NCBI GenBank assembly: GCA_054601695.1
Contig: BAAHQB010000249.1
Span: 124,001 to 188,000 of the forward strand
Direction of reading: 5' to 3'
DNA from: Amorphochlora amoebiformis
Taxonomy: Eukaryota; Cercozoa; Chlorarachniophyceae
Length of the DNA stretch: 64,000 nucleotides
The translations under genes and the position numbers were made by a program. Below, piece after piece: positions 1 through 64,000 of the stretch. The notes beneath the pieces are model-generated. The model was not told where the DNA came from, searched no databases, and worked only from the letters and a program-made list of their open reading frames with translations. Each line of letters opens with the position of its first letter. Positions within the stretch are counted from its first letter, which is position 1.

Positions 1-62688
<62,688 letters not shown>

Positions 62689-63319
62689 TCTTCTAGTTTT
62701 CCGGTTATTTCAAAATATTTTGGGATTCTTTCGGGATCAACTAGTATAAGGTGAGAAATATGTGTAATACTCGGTTAAAACTCGGGAAATAGGCCAAAAC
62801 CTCCTGCGTCGAATATACCGAGCGAGACGGTCACGCGAGACTTTATTCCGGGAACCAATCTATTTTGGATTCCGAGCCGACAAATAAACTCACAATATTC
62901 CCGGGCTTCAGATTTTTTCGCAAAATGTTCACGTGGACAATAATGGCTGCTATGACATCGTCCCCCCCAGACCCAACCCCCCCTCCCAGTTTACAGCGCA
63001 AAAATGGAGCTTCTAGGGTTTTATGGCGGGGAGCAGATACTGTACTATGACCGGTAGACCAAAGAATTATCCAGAATTTCGAATATTTCGGGGACGCATC
63101 CTTCGGGTTTATATGTGTGTATGGTAGTAATGGATAGTTTATTTCGTGCTAGAAAGGAAAAATGCTACAAATGTGAGAGAATGAGTGTAAACCTGAAAGG
63201 GAGAATGGACAGCAATCGCTAGAATTGTGTCTATTGTATGTCTTGATGTCTATGTCTAGAGACCATATATCTAGATATCTCTAGATCTAGTTTAGCTAGT
63301 ATATATACAGTCTAGACAG

Positions 63320-63353
<34 letters not shown>

Positions 63354-63470
63354 CTAGATACTAGATATATATATCTAAATGTCTCTAGATGTCTACATCT
63401 ACATATCTAGATATATCTAGATATACTAGATATATCTTATATATCTAGAATATATATATATATATATCTA

Positions 63471-63538
<68 letters not shown>

Positions 63539-63853
63539 AGATATGTGTACAGTTACATCGGTGGAAAATATATGTACGACGACTCAGTCTAGTACTACCT
63601 CAGTACCGACTCATGATAGATTATATCTCGGCCGCTGCGACGCAGACAATCTCAAATAATGTAAACATCTATTGTATCGTGTTGCTATGTACACGTGCCG
63701 TATCCCACACCCCAACAGCGATGACTTGAAATCAAGGCTTCTCTCAGTCATTTTACAAGTTAGTGTAGGTTGAATGTTCGGAAATCGGCAGCACTACGCT
63801 TCCAGAATGTTTTTTTGTTCCTAAGGATATGAATATGTGTAAATATGAATATG

Positions 63854-63911
<58 letters not shown>

Positions 63912-64000
63912 ATGTGTGCACAATTATGAATATCACAAATAAATAGTCAAACACGTATAAAAATGCATTTATTAGTATGCATACATTATTTATATATATA
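62689..64000. other. Upstream flank of helicase gene, no gene seen
   Basis: 62700-63060 is base-balanced and probably carries the promoter and leader of the helicase gene. 63240-63545 is a CTAG-rich (TCTAGATATA) simple-sequence block; 63855-63900 is (AT)n. A plus-strand ATG near 62930 opens a short Pro-rich frame without support. Confidence 0.6.

Overview
The window is nuclear DNA of an intron-rich eukaryote, probably a protist or alga; I cannot name the species. Most of the 64 kb is (AT)n and related simple sequence. Translating it yields many long Tyr/Ile ORFs with no coding value. The real coding sequence sits in short, base-balanced islands. Nearly all of these are small exons on the minus strand, bounded by GT...AG (once GC...AG) and mutually in phase.

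Two genes follow one another on the minus strand. From right to left, 62688 to 11349 holds a giant gene of about 59 exons (median roughly 50 bp). Its spliced reading frame gives a protein of about 1,250 residues with an F-box, a SNF2 helicase RecA1 lobe (Walker A, motif Ia, DEGH box, TGTP motif), a RING finger and a SNF2 RecA2 lobe ending in motif VI. This is the domain set of the plant F-box/SNF2/RING helicases. Next, 9273 to 1578 holds a ten-exon gene for a bacterial-type ribonuclease HII of 295 residues, with all four catalytic acids and a basic C-terminal tail. The segment 9274-11348 separates the genes. The flanks 1-1577 and 62689-64000 show no convincing gene.

The introns carry everything else: a compact gag-only Ty1/copia-type LTR retrotransposon (32644-34238) with PBS and PPT, a related solo LTR, a degenerate LTR, an LTR fragment interrupted by telomere repeats, several interstitial TTAGGG clusters, a dispersed repeat family (here R1), minisatellites and purine/pyrimidine tracts.

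The most unusual property is that many exons are accompanied by truncated copies in the adjacent intron. Each copy keeps one splice site and part of the exon and then dissolves into (AT)n. One RNase HII exon exists once complete and four times as an acceptor-side fragment. Such 'phantom exons' occur at both genes and look like the product of repeat-driven duplication between AT tracts.
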